The notes: generated by a model from the sequence alone, not told the origin. DNA of 64,000 nt from Plectrocnemia conspersa (GCA_009617715.1 VTFK01000086.1:434001-498000); one strand, 5' to 3'; positions 1-15,510 are shown, counted from the stretch's first letter. Numbers and translations: made by a program.

Positions 1-1130
1 CTAGTATAAGATTCAAAAAACTTTAGATCCTATTATAAATTAGCTCTTGGTACTGTACGCGATTTTCGATTTCGAAAAAATATTATTCCATTCTTAAGTC
101 TATAGAAAAATATTTTTTAAAAACACATGAAAAAATATTGCTTAATAGCAAAGAAGATGAGTTAGTTTTGCTCTCGCGTACTTGATCAAAAATATTGGCT
201 TTAAAATCTTAATACTAACTGACATTCGAATAAGTGGAAATTAAAAACTTGTCAATCAGACTGCAACTAAATGAAAGAGAAATGATCCATACATTGTCGA
301 AAAAACATATCCAGAAAAACCATAGCACTTAATACGGACTCTGAATACCATTACCACTTCTTAAAGTAAATGAATCCAATTGCCACCCCAATATAACTTT
401 ATTGAAAACTAAGGCAATTTCAACAATTTTGTTCATCAAACTTGTCGAACGACCTCGAAAAATTTACGATCCTTCAACGCACGTTGATTTGTAATAACTT
501 AGAAGACAAAATTCGTAGATACCAACAGCAAGGAAAGGAGTCAAAAAGATATATCGGACGAAACTTTGGAATTAACTATGAACATTTGCCTTAAATGTCA
601 TAAATAAACAAGATCTGAGTTCCGGAGCATTTTTATAACAAAAAGAATACTGGATGAATATCATATAAGATTAATAAAAATCATATAAAACTGCTTTTGT
701 CCTTAGTTGCATAAATTCTGCAACTATGGAATTGCTAAATATTTTCTATATATTTTAAAAACGGTTTCTGGCTTTTTTATCATTAGTATATTAGTAGACT
801 TAATTTAAAATAGCTCACATTAATTTCGTTGATCTGTCAGAAAATCCCGAATTTAACGCGTAGTAACCGTAAAAAATAACGTTTCTAATTTTGGAATGGC
901 TTTCTAACGATTCTCCTTTTTGAGAGAGTGTGTGGGCAAATTATTTAATGAAATAAATCGTTGTATAATCCACGTTTTGGGGTATTGGTTTCGATAGATG
1001 CTAGGGTGCAACATTTGAAGTGGTGAGCAGTTGATCTTGGGTCGTCGACCAGATCTGAGAGACTTTCATTTATCTGCTTTTATTGAAATTTTTGTAGGCC
1101 TATTAGTAAGGCTAGAATCAAAGTAGACCG
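1..1130. other. AT-rich non-coding stretch
   Basis: No frame of useful length and no recognisable domain. A slightly coding-looking patch around 440-600 breaks at stops in every frame and was not identified. Confidence 0.5.
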
Positions 1131-1375
1131 GTATTAATCAATTTATAATCTTTAACAGCCGTCCCAATTGGTGTCATCCTCGGGAGATGATCCCCAACGG
1201 CGCCCTCCACCAAGAAAAAGTTTCCTTTACAGAGCGAGGCCCTCTTTAGAGAGTCAGTCAGAAGTCTGAACCGCTTCGTACTCCTGAGGACAAAGACACC
1301 ACAACGCATCCCGCTGACAAGAACCACTAGATAATTTGTCGCCGAGGACTGTGCCCCGAAAAATGTGCTCCGTAA
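1131..1375. other. GC-richer segment of unknown origin
   Basis: This block is clearly richer in G and C than its surroundings and is open for 69 codons on the minus strand (1118-1327). I do not recognise the peptide in either orientation. It may be a fragment of a mobile-element ORF or a unique regulatory island. It has no flanking repeat that I could match elsewhere in the window. Confidence 0.3.
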
Positions 1376-2790
1376 ACAAATATGTAAGATTAAGTAGCCA
1401 CATGTTAGCTTATTTTAAACAACTGTATAATATTAGACTAATGAATATTTACACTCTCTTAATTAAAATTCAAGATTGTTAGTAAAGTCACCGAAATTTT
1501 TTCACTGGAAAAATAATCAATGCAAAAATATTCTTTAAAAATTAAAAATTTATAGTAAAAACTGGAAAAAATTAAGTCTCATTAATTTCTTTACATATAT
1601 CAGCATTTTATAAAATCAATGTGTTTTATGACAAAAATTTAATCTAAAATTCATAAAAATATAAATCATGTTATAGAATATATTGCATCTTGTGCATTTA
1701 AAATGTGGTTTTAGATAAAGATAAAATTCAAAATTTAAAATAAAAAGCTAAAGAAACTGTTTTTGTCTTTCCTGAATATCAACGAATTCATGTTCCAGCA
1801 CCTTGCCTATTTAGATACAAATTCTAAAATCATAAAATCAGACAGAAAATAAAGAAAATACAAGAATCGTCACCAGAAATATATGATATCATAGCTGCAA
1901 GAGGTCAAGACTTCTTAACAAGAACCTAGAGAACAATATATGCTTATAATATACAAAAAAATCATTTTTTAGACCAGTTGTCACTTATGGTGTGGGACAA
2001 AAAAAAAAATTAACTTACCATCTTTTAATACAAGATATTTACAATTATATTTAGAAGCAATAATAATAAAAAATAAATGTTGGAAATATAATTTATTGCC
2101 AAACATTGTAAGGGCTGAGAGAAAGCTGACCAATCATCGGTTGTAATGCTGAAGAATGGAGATATTTTTATGACTTGATTGCTAGGCAAATAAACATTTC
2201 ATTATACCAATTTCTCGCAAAGACTAATAAGACAATGTAGGTACACTACACAAGAAGGAATCAATCTCCCTTAGATGAAAGTACAAATAAATGTTGGATT
2301 CATATATATTATGAAAATTTGTTAAATACCTATTTTTTTTTAATATTATTAATAATATATATGTACAAATATGTGGGTTTCTGTGTGTCATGAAAAAAGT
2401 GTCCACAACATTAAGTTATATTTTTAGATTGATGAAATGTATTTTAAAAATTATTTTCTTTTAACTAGCTTTAAATTTAACTGTTATATCGAATCGAAGA
2501 TCAGTCTCTAAGACACAACCGCAAACTTAGTAACACTCATTTCACACACTTCATTTAACCATCGACAAGGAAAAAATCGACATTAATATTAAACGAACCC
2601 ACGACTGACACGAATAACGCAACATTACATGCAATTCACGAATATCGAACGAATGATCAACCGTGCGTAAATGACACATGCATTTTCTTATATTGTTACG
2701 GAATTATTGAATCATTTTTTAAGATATTTTTTATATTTACTATATACACAGTTTCAAATACTATTAAGATGATATTCCGAAAAATAATAT
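1376..2790. other. AT-rich non-coding stretch
   Basis: Long A and T runs with frequent stops in all frames. No repeat match or RNA gene noticed. Confidence 0.5.
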
Positions 2791-3085
2791 TTTAGTGGAT
2801 TTAATTAATGGCTCACGATCGCGGCTTCCGACGCCTTTGAATAAAATGTGGGCCAATGGGTTACAAGTTTATAATAGACACAATATATTTACCCAACAGG
2901 TCATATTAACTTTCTTGTTTGTCAGGCCTACACACGAGCCGAGTCGATCGTTAATGACTCGAAATTTCGTGACGATGCTCGGGAATCGTGATCCGAAACG
3001 CCGTTTTCCATTCGTTTTTGTGAAATAATTATCGGAGATTTCGGCCGCTCTGTTATCGCCATTACTAGAAAGATTAATTCGAAAA
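2791..3085. other. GC-richer island
   Basis: Unique-looking sequence with several CpG-containing words, open for 77 codons on plus (2795-3028) and 86 on minus (2869-3129). Neither peptide resembles a family I know and both look like chance frames over GC-richer DNA. One of the series of islands that may be regulatory. Confidence 0.35.
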
Positions 3086-4030
3086 AGGTATGATTTATAA
3101 CATATTTTTATTGACAAATGCTTTGGCAAGCAATATTATTTTTTTTAATCTAACCCTTATTTATTAATAATTAATATTAGTAAAAAAAACTTACCAATAC
3201 AATTTAACAGCTTTTATCTGTAAGCAAATAAAAATATTTTTAATATAACACATTTTATTTGTATTCCAATACATAGTTATACATTAAATATTACATAAGT
3301 CTAAAATAAAGTATATAAAATTATGTAAATTTATTGTATAATGTGTCATATGTCACATTAAAATTAAATTGTTTATGCCTACGTGCAACATTATAATTTA
3401 TTACTTCTAGAGTCATAAATTATCATATATCATAAGTGGAATGCATCGAATAAAATATTCATAATTACAAAAGCTCTCTAAAGAACGGATCAAAAAGCGA
3501 ACGACTTTTATACTACTTTTCATAACAATTTATATGTGTAAGGTTCAAAAGATGTGACAATTTAATTAACAGATAACTGAAAATTGTGTAACACGAAAAA
3601 TGTTTGCTAGTTACTTAAAAAATCCTACACGTATTACAACAAAAAAAAATACCTCTATGTCCTTAAATCATTATTTTTTGTTGATAAAATTGTGTTCTAA
3701 TACATTGCAATTTAATAATTATTTTGGAGAGTTTCTTTTTAATGATAATGTAGTTTATATTTTGGAGTAATACTCGCTTAAACAATAAACTCCCAAGTTA
3801 ATTGATATTCTGTATTTTCTAATCATTCTAATTTCACGCAACTCTGATCGTTACAATGTATATGTATTCTTTCATAAAAATCGTTTAGTTAATATAGGTT
3901 TATTAAGCTATAATCAACGATTATTATTATTATAATAATAAAATATAAATACTATAAACGGACAAATTAACAAAGCGTTTATAATAATTATTTGCACACA
4001 GCCGCCAGATGAGTCATTACAGAAGAACAT
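3086..4030. other. AT-rich non-coding stretch
   Basis: No gene seen. Includes a short self-complementary ATT/AAT run near 3921-3946. Confidence 0.5.
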
Positions 4031-4440
4031 TAAAACACTCTTTCATCACAGCCCATCATGGAGTGAAAGTTTAATTTTTGAACTCGACAATAACAATGAG
4101 GCTTTCGTCGAGCAAACGCCTTTGTCGTCGAAACAATCGTTGTATAGCTATAACAAAGGGGAAAAATATCAAAATAAATCGTTGCGAAAACATACAGCAT
4201 AAAACTAATTAAAATTAGCTTCCAATAGAAACCGCTTCGAATGAGACAACGACAAAATAAACTAAAAAAGATAAAGGGCCCGTCCGGGTGGTTAAGTCGA
4301 ATTAACTGCGAGATGAAAAGTGGTCCAGAGATGTTTTTTGATCTGGACCGCGCCGAATTCTTTCAACGCCTTTGGTGCAAAAAAATAAGCTTCTTTTAAG
4401 ATCGTGACGCGAGATGAGGACTCAGACGACCGTACATTTT
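4031..4440. other. GC-richer island with a small hairpin
   Basis: Non-repetitive block with mixed base composition. At 4320-4351 a 10-bp stem (GTGGTCCAGA against TCTGGACCGC, one G-T pair) closes a 12-base loop. No coding frame. Candidate regulatory island. Confidence 0.35.
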
Positions 4441-6230
4441 ATTTATGAATGACAGTTTTGCATAAGAGATGAATGCTGATAAGATTTAAAGAGATTTACT
4501 GTCTGAGACTATTTAAATAATAAGGATGAATATAATATACTTTGAGTAGTGCCTAACGTGAGGAAGGAGGTATAATCTAAAATGCATTGACTATTTATCT
4601 TAAAAAAATTGTAAAGTGAGATCATTATAATTAAAATAAAGGATAGATTGACGATACAAGCCATAGATTTTTTTTTACAACTTTAATAGAAATTTTTTTT
4701 TACTTAAAAACGAACAGTAACGATCTGCAGAATATATTAAAAATGGCTGTGCCAATGATCTGTTTATTCTAGGCAAAAGAAGAAACGGGAGCTGATATTC
4801 AACTCGATGCAAAATATTGCATAACAGTCTCGTAAATTTAAGACACGAATAAGTGGCTTCGTAATAAAAAGTAGGACACATTGCTAATTATTTTATATAT
4901 AAAGCGTGTTTTGTGTTTCGGAAAGAGAGCAAAATCATCACATTGAAGTCAAAAAACTTCGATTCAAATTCATATTATTATATATGTAATATGTTTTATA
5001 TTCTTAATATTTCTCTTAGATTATCATTAATGCTTTATCTATGCAAATTGAGAAATTGATCATAGAGTCAAGTTTAAAATTTAATTGTATATAGCCTATT
5101 AAAAAAACTTTTTTTTTTTTAAATATAATTATATTCTAGGTTAAGTGCACATTTATTTCTACTTTGAATAAATTATTTTTTAATATCGCACAAATATTCC
5201 TAATTAAAACAAAAAAACATTATTTTAATTCAATATTAATTTATCTGAATTTAAATACAACCGAAATAGAAAACACACAATTATTTAAAATCTAAAAATT
5301 AGTTAAAAGTTCTGTATTTAAAGAAACGTAGAACTAAAAAATATTATAAATATTTTCTTTATAACAAATCTGAAATTTATCTGATTTTAAAAGTAGTGTC
5401 TTAAAGATGCTCATTAGTTCTTGATTTTTTCCATATATTGTTCAGTAGCCATATGTAAATGTAAAATTTCCAAAATTATTTTTTTGTGATAATTTTTACA
5501 CAAAAAATTAATTTTGTACAAAATGGTGCAAAAAATATAGAAAACATATAATAATAAAATATATAAGACATGCTAAAAAAGTTTAATCCCTTTGACACCG
5601 AAGGATTAAATTTATATTTTTTTGTAAAATGCTAATTTCTATGCCATAATTTTATAAACATACTATGTTATTAATTTAAACTTTTACACCTTTTACAATT
5701 TAGAGGAATGAAAAAATCTAGAACCATTAAAATGTGTTAGTGTGGTTAAATAAAAATTAAAAAATCATGTAGTTCTTAAGATAAAAGGTGTATAATATAT
5801 TATTTTTATAGCTTAATTTTGAATAATATGCAATAGTAGAGATAGTATAAGTAGTATAATTTAGAACAGAAAAATTTGCTAAAATGGGTCAGAATAATTG
5901 TTTGTATATTGAGATTTAATTTTTTTGTAGCAAGCAAGGGTTAGTGTGGTAAGGCAAAATATTTTTATAGTATTTTCTAATATGAAAAAAAAAATATTTC
6001 ATTAAAATGTATATAAAAATATTTCGTAAATAAATTGTGACTAAAAAAATTTATTTTCCGCATTGAATAGTCGAGAGAATATTATTTGATATTGCAACAA
6101 ATATTGATTAATAATCTGTAACCCACTATCTATCAACATTTAGAATATTTTAATTTAAAAATATAGACTATGCTTTAATTTAATTATTTACCATGCTTAC
6201 ACAAGTTCTTTAAAATAAATCATCATCGTT
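4441..6230. other. AT-rich non-coding stretch
   Basis: Nearly pure A/T-rich sequence with poly-T and poly-A runs. Nothing recognised; the 68-codon minus frame at 4675-4881 looks accidental. Confidence 0.5.
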
Positions 6231-6680
6231 ATTTTTTCTAATAGAACTTCTAACACAGCGTTCCAAAGCCGCGAGGCTGCATTCAATCACGCATTACGTT
6301 CTTCGGACGTTTCCGATACATTATCCAAATACAAAATAATAACAAATCGTCGGCCGTTTTTGACACAGCTAATAAATTCAACACAAAAATTACAAACCGG
6401 GATTATTACACACGCGCGGTAATACCTAATGGTCGATTGCAGCCGAAAGCTCGCCGAGTAAATACGTCCGCAGTAACTAATATTTACCGCGTTGATAAAC
6501 CTGGGTAATTGCATCGGATTCAGTTAGGGAGTAGGCTTTTAATAATACATTTCGTAACACGAAACTCCGCATTTACAATGTAAATACGTACGTGCGCCAA
6601 AGCGGTTATGGAAATTTATATGTATAAGCTTTTCGAACGCTTTAACCAGACGCTGCTGCGGACGCAGATCATAGACTAAA
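6231..6680. other. GC-richer island
   Basis: Unique sequence with frequent CpG (for example around 6350-6500) inside an AT desert. A 75-codon minus frame (6287-6514) has no family resemblance. Best read as a candidate conserved non-coding element. Confidence 0.35.
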
Positions 6681-7569
6681 GATGCCCATTAATCGGTTAC
6701 GAATGGCTAACATTTATTAAATCTAGACGATGTTAATGCCTATAATGGTAGATTACATATTTTATAAGTACGCTGGTTTTGTAATTGATCGGTGATAAAT
6801 ATGATTGAGCGTAACTACTCCATTTCTTTCACATAATTTATTAAAAAATCGGTCTTGGTATGCCTCAACCGCGATTTTATTAAGCTATAAAATATGTATG
6901 TGGCTAAAATTGCATATCAGTAAAGTAATGGATTTAAGACAACAAAAGAAATTTACAAAAATAATGTTGTAATTACGATTCGACAGCTGACGGTTCACTA
7001 AAAACAGATAAAAAATAATAAAAACAATTACTCACACGGATAATTGCACTCAGGGAATATTTCTCTCGTGGACAATTGCTCTTGTGTTTTTAATTTGCTG
7101 CATGTTCATCAGGAGTATAAATTTCAAACTAAATTAGCGTGTAAAATTCAAACAACGACCATCAGGATCTATGGATTTAAAAAAAAATATTATTTCGCGT
7201 AATATATTTTAAAAACCTAGACACATATTTTTAACTTCTGAGAATTACTAAGCTATGTCTCAAGTAAATGTTTGTTTGCCGCATAGGCGACTGGAATTTT
7301 ACCACAATAAAATGCCACTAAACGGACTAATTGTTTGATGTCACATAAAGACAGATTACAAATTTTTCGCATATAAGTAAAAATGATTTTGATCTTAAGA
7401 ACAACTCGTTATCTAATTAACAAAATCAAAATATTACATACCCAAAGTTAAAGGAACACTAGCAGATGCGCCTACTTAGTATGTTTTTATATGACATTCA
7501 AATGTAAAGTTTGGACAAACTAATTACTAAATATTTTTTTGCAATAAAATATATATATTATATAAAAAA
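6681..7569. other. AT-rich non-coding stretch
   Basis: No gene, repeat or RNA recognised. Confidence 0.45.
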
Positions 7570-7647
7570 TTGGTTGTAAAATAATATTATATGTGCAATC
7601 GGCGCCTCATCCGCCGGCCTCATATTAAACATTATTTTTACAACCAA
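7570..7647. other. Long imperfect hairpin (about 78 nt)
   Basis: Left arm 7570-7593 begins TTGGTTGTAAAATAATATTA. Right arm 7621-7647 is its near-perfect reverse complement, ending TTTTTACAACCAA. Inside the loop CGGCG (7600-7604) pairs with CGCCG (7612-7616), giving a two-step stem. The shape fits a pre-miRNA-like fold or a minimal foldback element. It ends 16 bases before a TIR element. I recognise no known mature miRNA in it. Confidence 0.5.
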
Positions 7648-7663
7648 CTTAAGAAAGATTTTA

Positions 7664-8631
7664 TGCTTGCACTACACTCTCTGGAAGTTGTCCGAACCGA
7701 AGTTCAATTGAAGTCGGTCGAGGTCGCCGACTTCCGAGTAGCGGCCACACTGCCACAAATTTCATATGCCGTCCGGACGGCGGGCGTGAATGACGTACGC
7801 ACGGCGGCTACTGTCATGTACAACTGGCATATTTGCGCGCGATCGAAATGTGCCAAATAATCGCAATTTTTAAATTGTCATATTATTAAATTTACGCTAC
7901 TAATAATTATAAAAGTTTGTGTGGTCACTCACCAATATAATATCATTAAAAACTTTTCGGTTGTAAATATTCAATTTACGCAAAATCTTTATCGGCTTTT
8001 GCAAAATGCCATTAGGCATAAAAATGATACTTCAAAATACGAACACTACATCTGTGACTATCCTAGAATTTGTCGCCATCGATTCTAAATAAGAATTCGT
8101 TATGGTGTGACATTTATATAAACCGATCTAGGAAAATATATGAGGATATTCGAAATGATTTTTATTAATAAAATCAAGTACCACTAATTATTTTTTAATT
8201 AATTAATTTTATGAAAAAAAAATATAATTATGATATCTGTTAGAAGAATATACTATCAAAAATATCTTTAATCCCTTTTGCTGCCCTAAAATATTCAAAG
8301 ATGTCAGTAAGAGTCTCAGTTTGCGAAAAACCATATCATTTTCTCTCTCACTCTCGTCACTTAAAACGCGATAGAGCGAAAGGGGAAGTATCTCACCGCT
8401 CGCGCTCGAAGGAGCAGCTCCGACTTCGATCCGTTTGCCGACAATGTTCGGAAGCGCTCGAAGCTGGCCAAGTCGACTGAATTATCCCCACATTATCTTC
8501 CGTTTTCGGTAACCTCGGACAACTTCCGAGAGATTTTAGACCGAACTCGACCGAAGTAACCCCGAAGTAATTCACTATATTTTCCGTCCTTGGCCATCCT
8601 TGGCCAACTTCCAGAGAGTGTAGTGCAGGCA
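7664..8631 (+). mobile_element. Non-autonomous TIR element, copy 1
   Basis: A complete-looking copy (about 968 bp) of a family present four times in the window. It begins TGCTTGCACTACACTCTCTG and ends with the inverse, CAGAGAGTGTAGTGCAGGCA, so the terminal inverted repeats are at least 25 bp. Both ends are CpG-rich and the middle is AT-rich. A perfect palindrome, GCCGTCCGGACGGC, sits at 7768-7781. There is no transposase; the 89- and 79-codon frames over the ends (7591-7860 plus, 8393-8632 minus) are by-products of the GC-rich ends. Compared with copy 4 it lacks about 100 bp near 8318. Target-site duplication is unclear and the superfamily is not assigned. Confidence 0.85.
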
Positions 8632-10170
<1,539 letters not shown>

Positions 10171-10640
10171 AAAGTGAGTAAGTAATTCTTGGCGATCGCT
10201 GAACCAAAACCGAGCGAGCCTGGTTGGCCTATGAGTCACCAAAACAACTCCTGTCGAATAACATTGCGGTTAATCAGATTAATGGCTGATTCTGAGCGAT
10301 CCTTAAAACGTCAGTAATTAATTTATTCGGTCAATTTTACGACCCACCCGTGCGACGTTTCGACATACGTATAAGGCATTGACATTTATGCGAAATATAC
10401 ATGTATATCGCATTTGCATTTTATCGGTAGGCGCGTATCGCGTGGCCGGTCATTATCCGGTCTAGTGAACTCGCAGAATTTTGCAGAAAGAACATCAAAG
10501 GAAAACGAAGAGGAAACGGACAGTGGAAGGTCATGAGGCAATGTCGGTGTCATGAAGAAGGTCAAAATTACAAACGCGGTTCCGCTGGAGTACAAACATC
10601 GGAATCGTTTCAATGAAAGCTTTTATCATATGATTTAACG
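10171..10640. other. GC-richer island
   Basis: Unique sequence with many CpG words. A 75-codon minus frame (10386-10613) has no recognisable domain. Candidate regulatory island. Confidence 0.35.
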
Positions 10641-11130
10641 TCACTCTTTGATGCGAAAAGTTTAGCAATTTTATAATATACATACATATTTTGGTGGGAA
10701 AAATCTATCAAAACTTACGCCATTTGTTGTATGATGAGCGTGCGTGTGTGTAATATTTTCAAATATGTGAACGTGATTCTAAATTTATCTCATATTTTCT
10801 ATATAGGTTGAGCATTTATTTTGTATTCATGGCTAGAAATAAAAATAATATTTGTAATAACATATTTTCGATAAAAATATATGAATAAATTTTATGTGAC
10901 GTTTTCAACAAAAATAGATTAGTCAAAGTGGGATTATTTCACCTGAAGAGGAGATCGCAAGCCAGTCTACATCTTCGGCCGTAATGTTTTCTATTGCATG
11001 CGAAAAGGTAATGCCTGTTGAAATTTAATTCCAAAAAAAATACTATTCTAAAAATGACAAAAGCAGGTTAACGAGCACCATTGTGTTAGCAAAATTGCCA
11101 AAAAATTCTACACAAACACGAAATATAAAT
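10641..11130. other. AT-rich non-coding stretch
   Basis: No gene, repeat or RNA recognised. Confidence 0.45.
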
Positions 11131-11500
11131 CCGAAATATTTCACAATAACTCAGTGGAGCCGCACCTTGTGATTCCGCGTATTCCGCACCCCTGTCCGTT
11201 TGACATTTCACGCCAAACCCCAAAAGGGATGGATGGAGGCCCCCGCAGAGAGGTTCGTGCGCATCGACAATTTCGACACAAAACGAACCTAAATTTATAT
11301 TCGCATATTATATGATGAAGAACAAAAAACAAAATAGGCGAAATCTTGTTGTCAGAAGGATTTTTCCGTGACATTATTCGCGCGATACGTGTGCGGGAAT
11401 CGATCATGGCGAATTAGAGGTCGTCCCTTCGAAAAGCTCCGGTTGGGTCACGCAAACGACCCCAACAACAGTCACGCTCTGATTTTAACCTGGCGGGAGT
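11131..11500. other. GC-richer island
   Basis: Mixed-composition block open for 88 codons on minus (11141-11407). The peptide is rich in Arg and Cys but matches no family I know and lacks a plausible start context. Probably non-coding. Confidence 0.35.
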
Positions 11501-14500
11501 TGTCTGAGGTCTAAAAAGACAAAAACATTGAGAAAATAATTGGATTTGCAACAAAGCTACGAGCAAACGACGAAAAAGTTACTACATCAATTTAATTGAC
11601 AGGTTTGCAATTTAATAGATTTATACTTGTTGACAATCATAAATACAATTTTTGATATCTAACAATTAATGAAGCTAAAAAATGATATAAATCACTACTA
11701 TTTAATTTTTAATATATTTATAAATTAGTCATACATGTAATATTCCGATCTCTAAAAGCTTAATAACAAATTATGTTTATTATAAAAATACTAACATATG
11801 TTAAAATTAAATACAATATACTGGTTTCTAACTATGTTTATACTAACTAATGTAATATTTTTATGCATAATTGGGGAGTAAAAATAAATTTAAAAAAATG
11901 TAATTAAAGATATATAACCATTGATATGTGGGCTTCAGCTTCTACAGCAATATGCTTTTTCGTATTTTTCTCTAATGTTATTTTGGTAGTCTTGGATACT
12001 TAAAATTGGTGAATTATTGTATTTTTGTTTGTGATGTTAAAAATGTTTATTTAAAAATAATATTGTTAATTATTTGAACGGCTTTATTTTTAATAACTTG
12101 TGGTTTAGAATAAGTATTGTTACTGAAGATGAAGCATTCTGGTTTCTCCGTATTTTTTCAGAAAATATGTGACTATAATAATATAGTATATTAATGTAGA
12201 TGTCTATATATATATAAATATCTCTACTTTTTATATATATGTATATTTTGAATGTAAATAATGTTGTTCATAGTAATTAAAATATAAAAGAACATAAGAA
12301 TAATGAAATATTTATTATTTATTAAAACAAATTATTATGTACATTATTATTTAAATATTTATTTAAAAAACACATATGAATCGACCATATTCGTTTTTTT
12401 TTTGTTGGGTTAAATCTTCGGCCATGGAAAAATTTCTTTCGTTTTGTGTGGATGTTGGTTTAATCGACAACAGGACATCAAGTAAGCAATGTAAGTTGTT
12501 TATTCTCTTCCTCTTTGATTAAAATATTTTGAAATATTTATACAGTAATACACAAGGTCTTCTTACACTACACTTTTTAAGACAAAAAAATATTTTGCTT
12601 ATAGTTGAACTAATTATAAATGTACAATTTTTTCAGAGGACTATATGCTTTTTAATTATTGTCCATCGTAGACTTACGAAAGAATTAATTATATGAAACG
12701 CCCTCATATATTTTTTCAAACTGCCGATTACCACGTAGAGCAGTTTCTTATCTGATTATTATTGTAGCTCTTAAATTACGAAACCAAAGATAAGGCTAAT
12801 TAGAGTACTTAAAAAAATCGTTAGCAATTTTTTGCAATTCAAATACTTCAAAGAACGCATGTATATTTTCAAGCATCTGGCACGGACCCGTCTTATATTA
12901 TACAACAATATTAGCGTAATAGCACTCATTGGTGCACGGTAAAATTGCCAAAAGCGTTGAGCGGTTACATGTTACGTCAGTATATCTTGACAGTTCTCGC
13001 GTGCCGCATGTATTTTACGTTAAAAATATATTTAGTTTCTGATATATATTACATTTTACTTCAATTTGAGTCCAATAATTAAAATGTACGTTTTTATTTA
13101 ATTTTTCAAGATAACAAAATGAGTTCAATGACTGAAACATTCGCTTAAAGATTTTGCGAGTAGTGCTGATTGTAATATAGAATATGAATCCAAAGATAGT
13201 TTCATTGCTACTGTTCGAAACAAAACCAGAGTTTTTAATCTCATGGAAAGTTCAGAAAGCAAAGAAATTGACACAAATACAATTTCCAGATTCAGCTAAA
13301 CTCTTTGTTTTTTTAATCAAATAGTTCATTTTATTGTTTGTAAAGAAAAACAAATTAAATAATATATTAAAAAACACAATATGGATCAAAATAAACTTTT
13401 ATTTTCATAAAATAGAAACTAAACTAAATATGTAATTAATGAGTGAAAATGTGTAAAAAGTGCATCTATATTTTAGTAGAGCTTCTTCAACTTTCTGTTC
13501 TAATAAATTCTTCAAATGATTATGTGATACACAAAATATTTCTAAACCTTAAATACAGAGGATTTGAACAATGACAATGATTTGGTTTAGCAGAACATTA
13601 GGAATTGAAGGAACACCAAGAATGGAACATTAAAAAATTGTTTATTTTTAGCTCAAAAAAAATACTAATGTCATTGCATTGAAAAATAATTGTTTAAACT
13701 ATCCTTTGTAATTAATTATCTTTCGCACAACTCAAAATCGCCATGAAAACAAGCTCACAAAGGGGTGATTTTTGTGGTGGAGTAAGATCCTAATATAATT
13801 AGCTTTTATGCCTCATCTTCTATTCGTCCAAGTATTTTTTCAGGACCATTATAAAAGAATACTTGTGACACTCAGCTAATCACTCTACCAACGCAATCAT
13901 TCATCACCAATTGACTATCAACGATATTTTTTATATTTTTTGTACAAAATTTCGTAAAATTATATATTTTATGCAATAAACTGTTATTAGCTCTTGATGC
14001 GTTTAACTGGTTGCAAAATTCACAGCACTTGGCCACGAATCGCAAAAGGCTAAATATTAACCTTGTTCAATTTTTCTTTAAAAAATGCTTTTTTACCAGT
14101 TTAGTTCATTAAGTTCATAGTGAATAATTTTAGATATTTATTTTAAAGACAAAACTGCTATTTCACATTATTTTTTCGCTCAGAAGATATTTTAAAATCT
14201 TTGAGATTATACAAAATGTCCTTTAAATAATATTTACTAGCCTCTATATTGTACTATTTTTTTTTTAATATAACTGTTAACGGAAATACGATTCATGCAA
14301 TGCATTGTTGTCGTGAAACAGTAGGATGAACAATTTTATATGCTATTTTTAATGCCAGTGATTTATGACACATAAAAAACACTCAATGCAATATTTACAT
14401 ATCATATAATATGCACACTTGTTATTTATTTATTATTTAAGCAGTTAAAAATGCTTAATATTATTATCTTGACGAAATATATCAAATAAAAGTTTAATTA

Positions 14501-14690
14501 TTTTTTCCTGTAAATGGTATCAGCACAGTTATAGATAAATAATATATAGTTTGAAGTGTTAATGTGATATAGATAAACATGATAGTTAAATGTTTAATCA
14601 TTTATCGATATATTATTTCCTTGTTAATTACTATGTGCCGTTACATGTTTACCAAACAAAAAGATAAGTTCACCTAACAAAATAATTTAG
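11501..14690. other. AT-rich non-coding desert
   Basis: About 3.2 kb of A/T-rich DNA without a frame over 60 codons. Short TA-rich runs occur near 12200-12245. A slightly GC-richer patch at 12880-13015 shows no feature. Nothing else supported. Confidence 0.5.
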
Positions 14691-15180
14691 AACTAGGTCA
14701 GCTTCTCTCTGAATTAGGTTAAAGCTAATTAGGCTTTCGCCGTGCGCCACGGAAACACGTAATTTTTACTGCGATTCAACAGGAAATTAACCGACAAGAA
14801 TAAAACTGTAAATATTATTTATTATCGCAGTAAACGTCAAGCTTTGTGCATGTATAAACAGATTTTGAATGCACGATGACAAACGTTGCTTAAGTTGGAT
14901 AATGGCGCAAGATCGTTAGCTCTAATCGTGCATATAGCGCGATTATTAATATTTGCTGCTTTTTTTGGCATTTTTTTTTGTGTGTATAGTATGTTTTTAA
15001 TATTATAAACATTAATTGGCGGCGTGTCGTGACAATGCAGAAGGTCAGTGCGATTTGATGATGGCCGTAATTTGAAGCAATTATCATTTTCATGGTCAGT
15101 GGCGTATGCCGTAATATTTTCTCGCGATACCTTTCTATTTAATTACATCTATCGCCGATTTGGTGCTGCGTATATATTTA
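14691..15180. other. GC-richer island
   Basis: Two patches (14695-14780 and 14880-15180) of non-repetitive sequence. The 67-codon minus frame at 14890-15093 looks accidental. Possible regulatory element. Confidence 0.3.
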
Positions 15181-15288
15181 AAGTCTTCTGTTGATCAAAT
15201 AATGACACGCGCCATTTAAATAGTGTACATTACAAAGACTATTAAAAAAATACTCTATCATCACAATTATTTTATTTTGACACGCACG

Positions 15289-15510
15289 ATAGACCAGTGG
15301 TATAAGTCAATTTGAATTACCTGAATTCGAATTACAATTGTTTTCGACCATCGTGACGCATTGGGGTAATCTGTGAGATTACAATAGTCTTAATTTAATT
15401 TAAATAAATATTTTTTTAATTTATATCATGTCTGTGAGATTGTTATATTATATATAATACATATAGTATTTCTCGATCATCACAGATTAAATTTTTCTAG
15501 ATTTACCTAA
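15289..15510 (+). mobile_element. SINE-like relic with tRNA-type boxes
   Basis: A pol III A-box-like word TAGACCAGTGG (15290-15300) is followed about 24 bases later by a weak B-box-like AATTCGAATTA (15324-15334). The tail shares the exact 16-mer CGATCATCACAGATTA (15474-15489) with the SINE-like unit near 27 kb, and both are followed by a TCTAGATTT/CTAGATTT word. This supports a common, decayed tRNA-derived SINE family. Confidence 0.5.

Noticed and set aside
1340..1372. Resemblance of GACTGTGCCCCGAAA to GACTGCGCTCCCAAA at 53923.
   Set aside because: Too short and not extended by flanking sequence; treated as coincidence.
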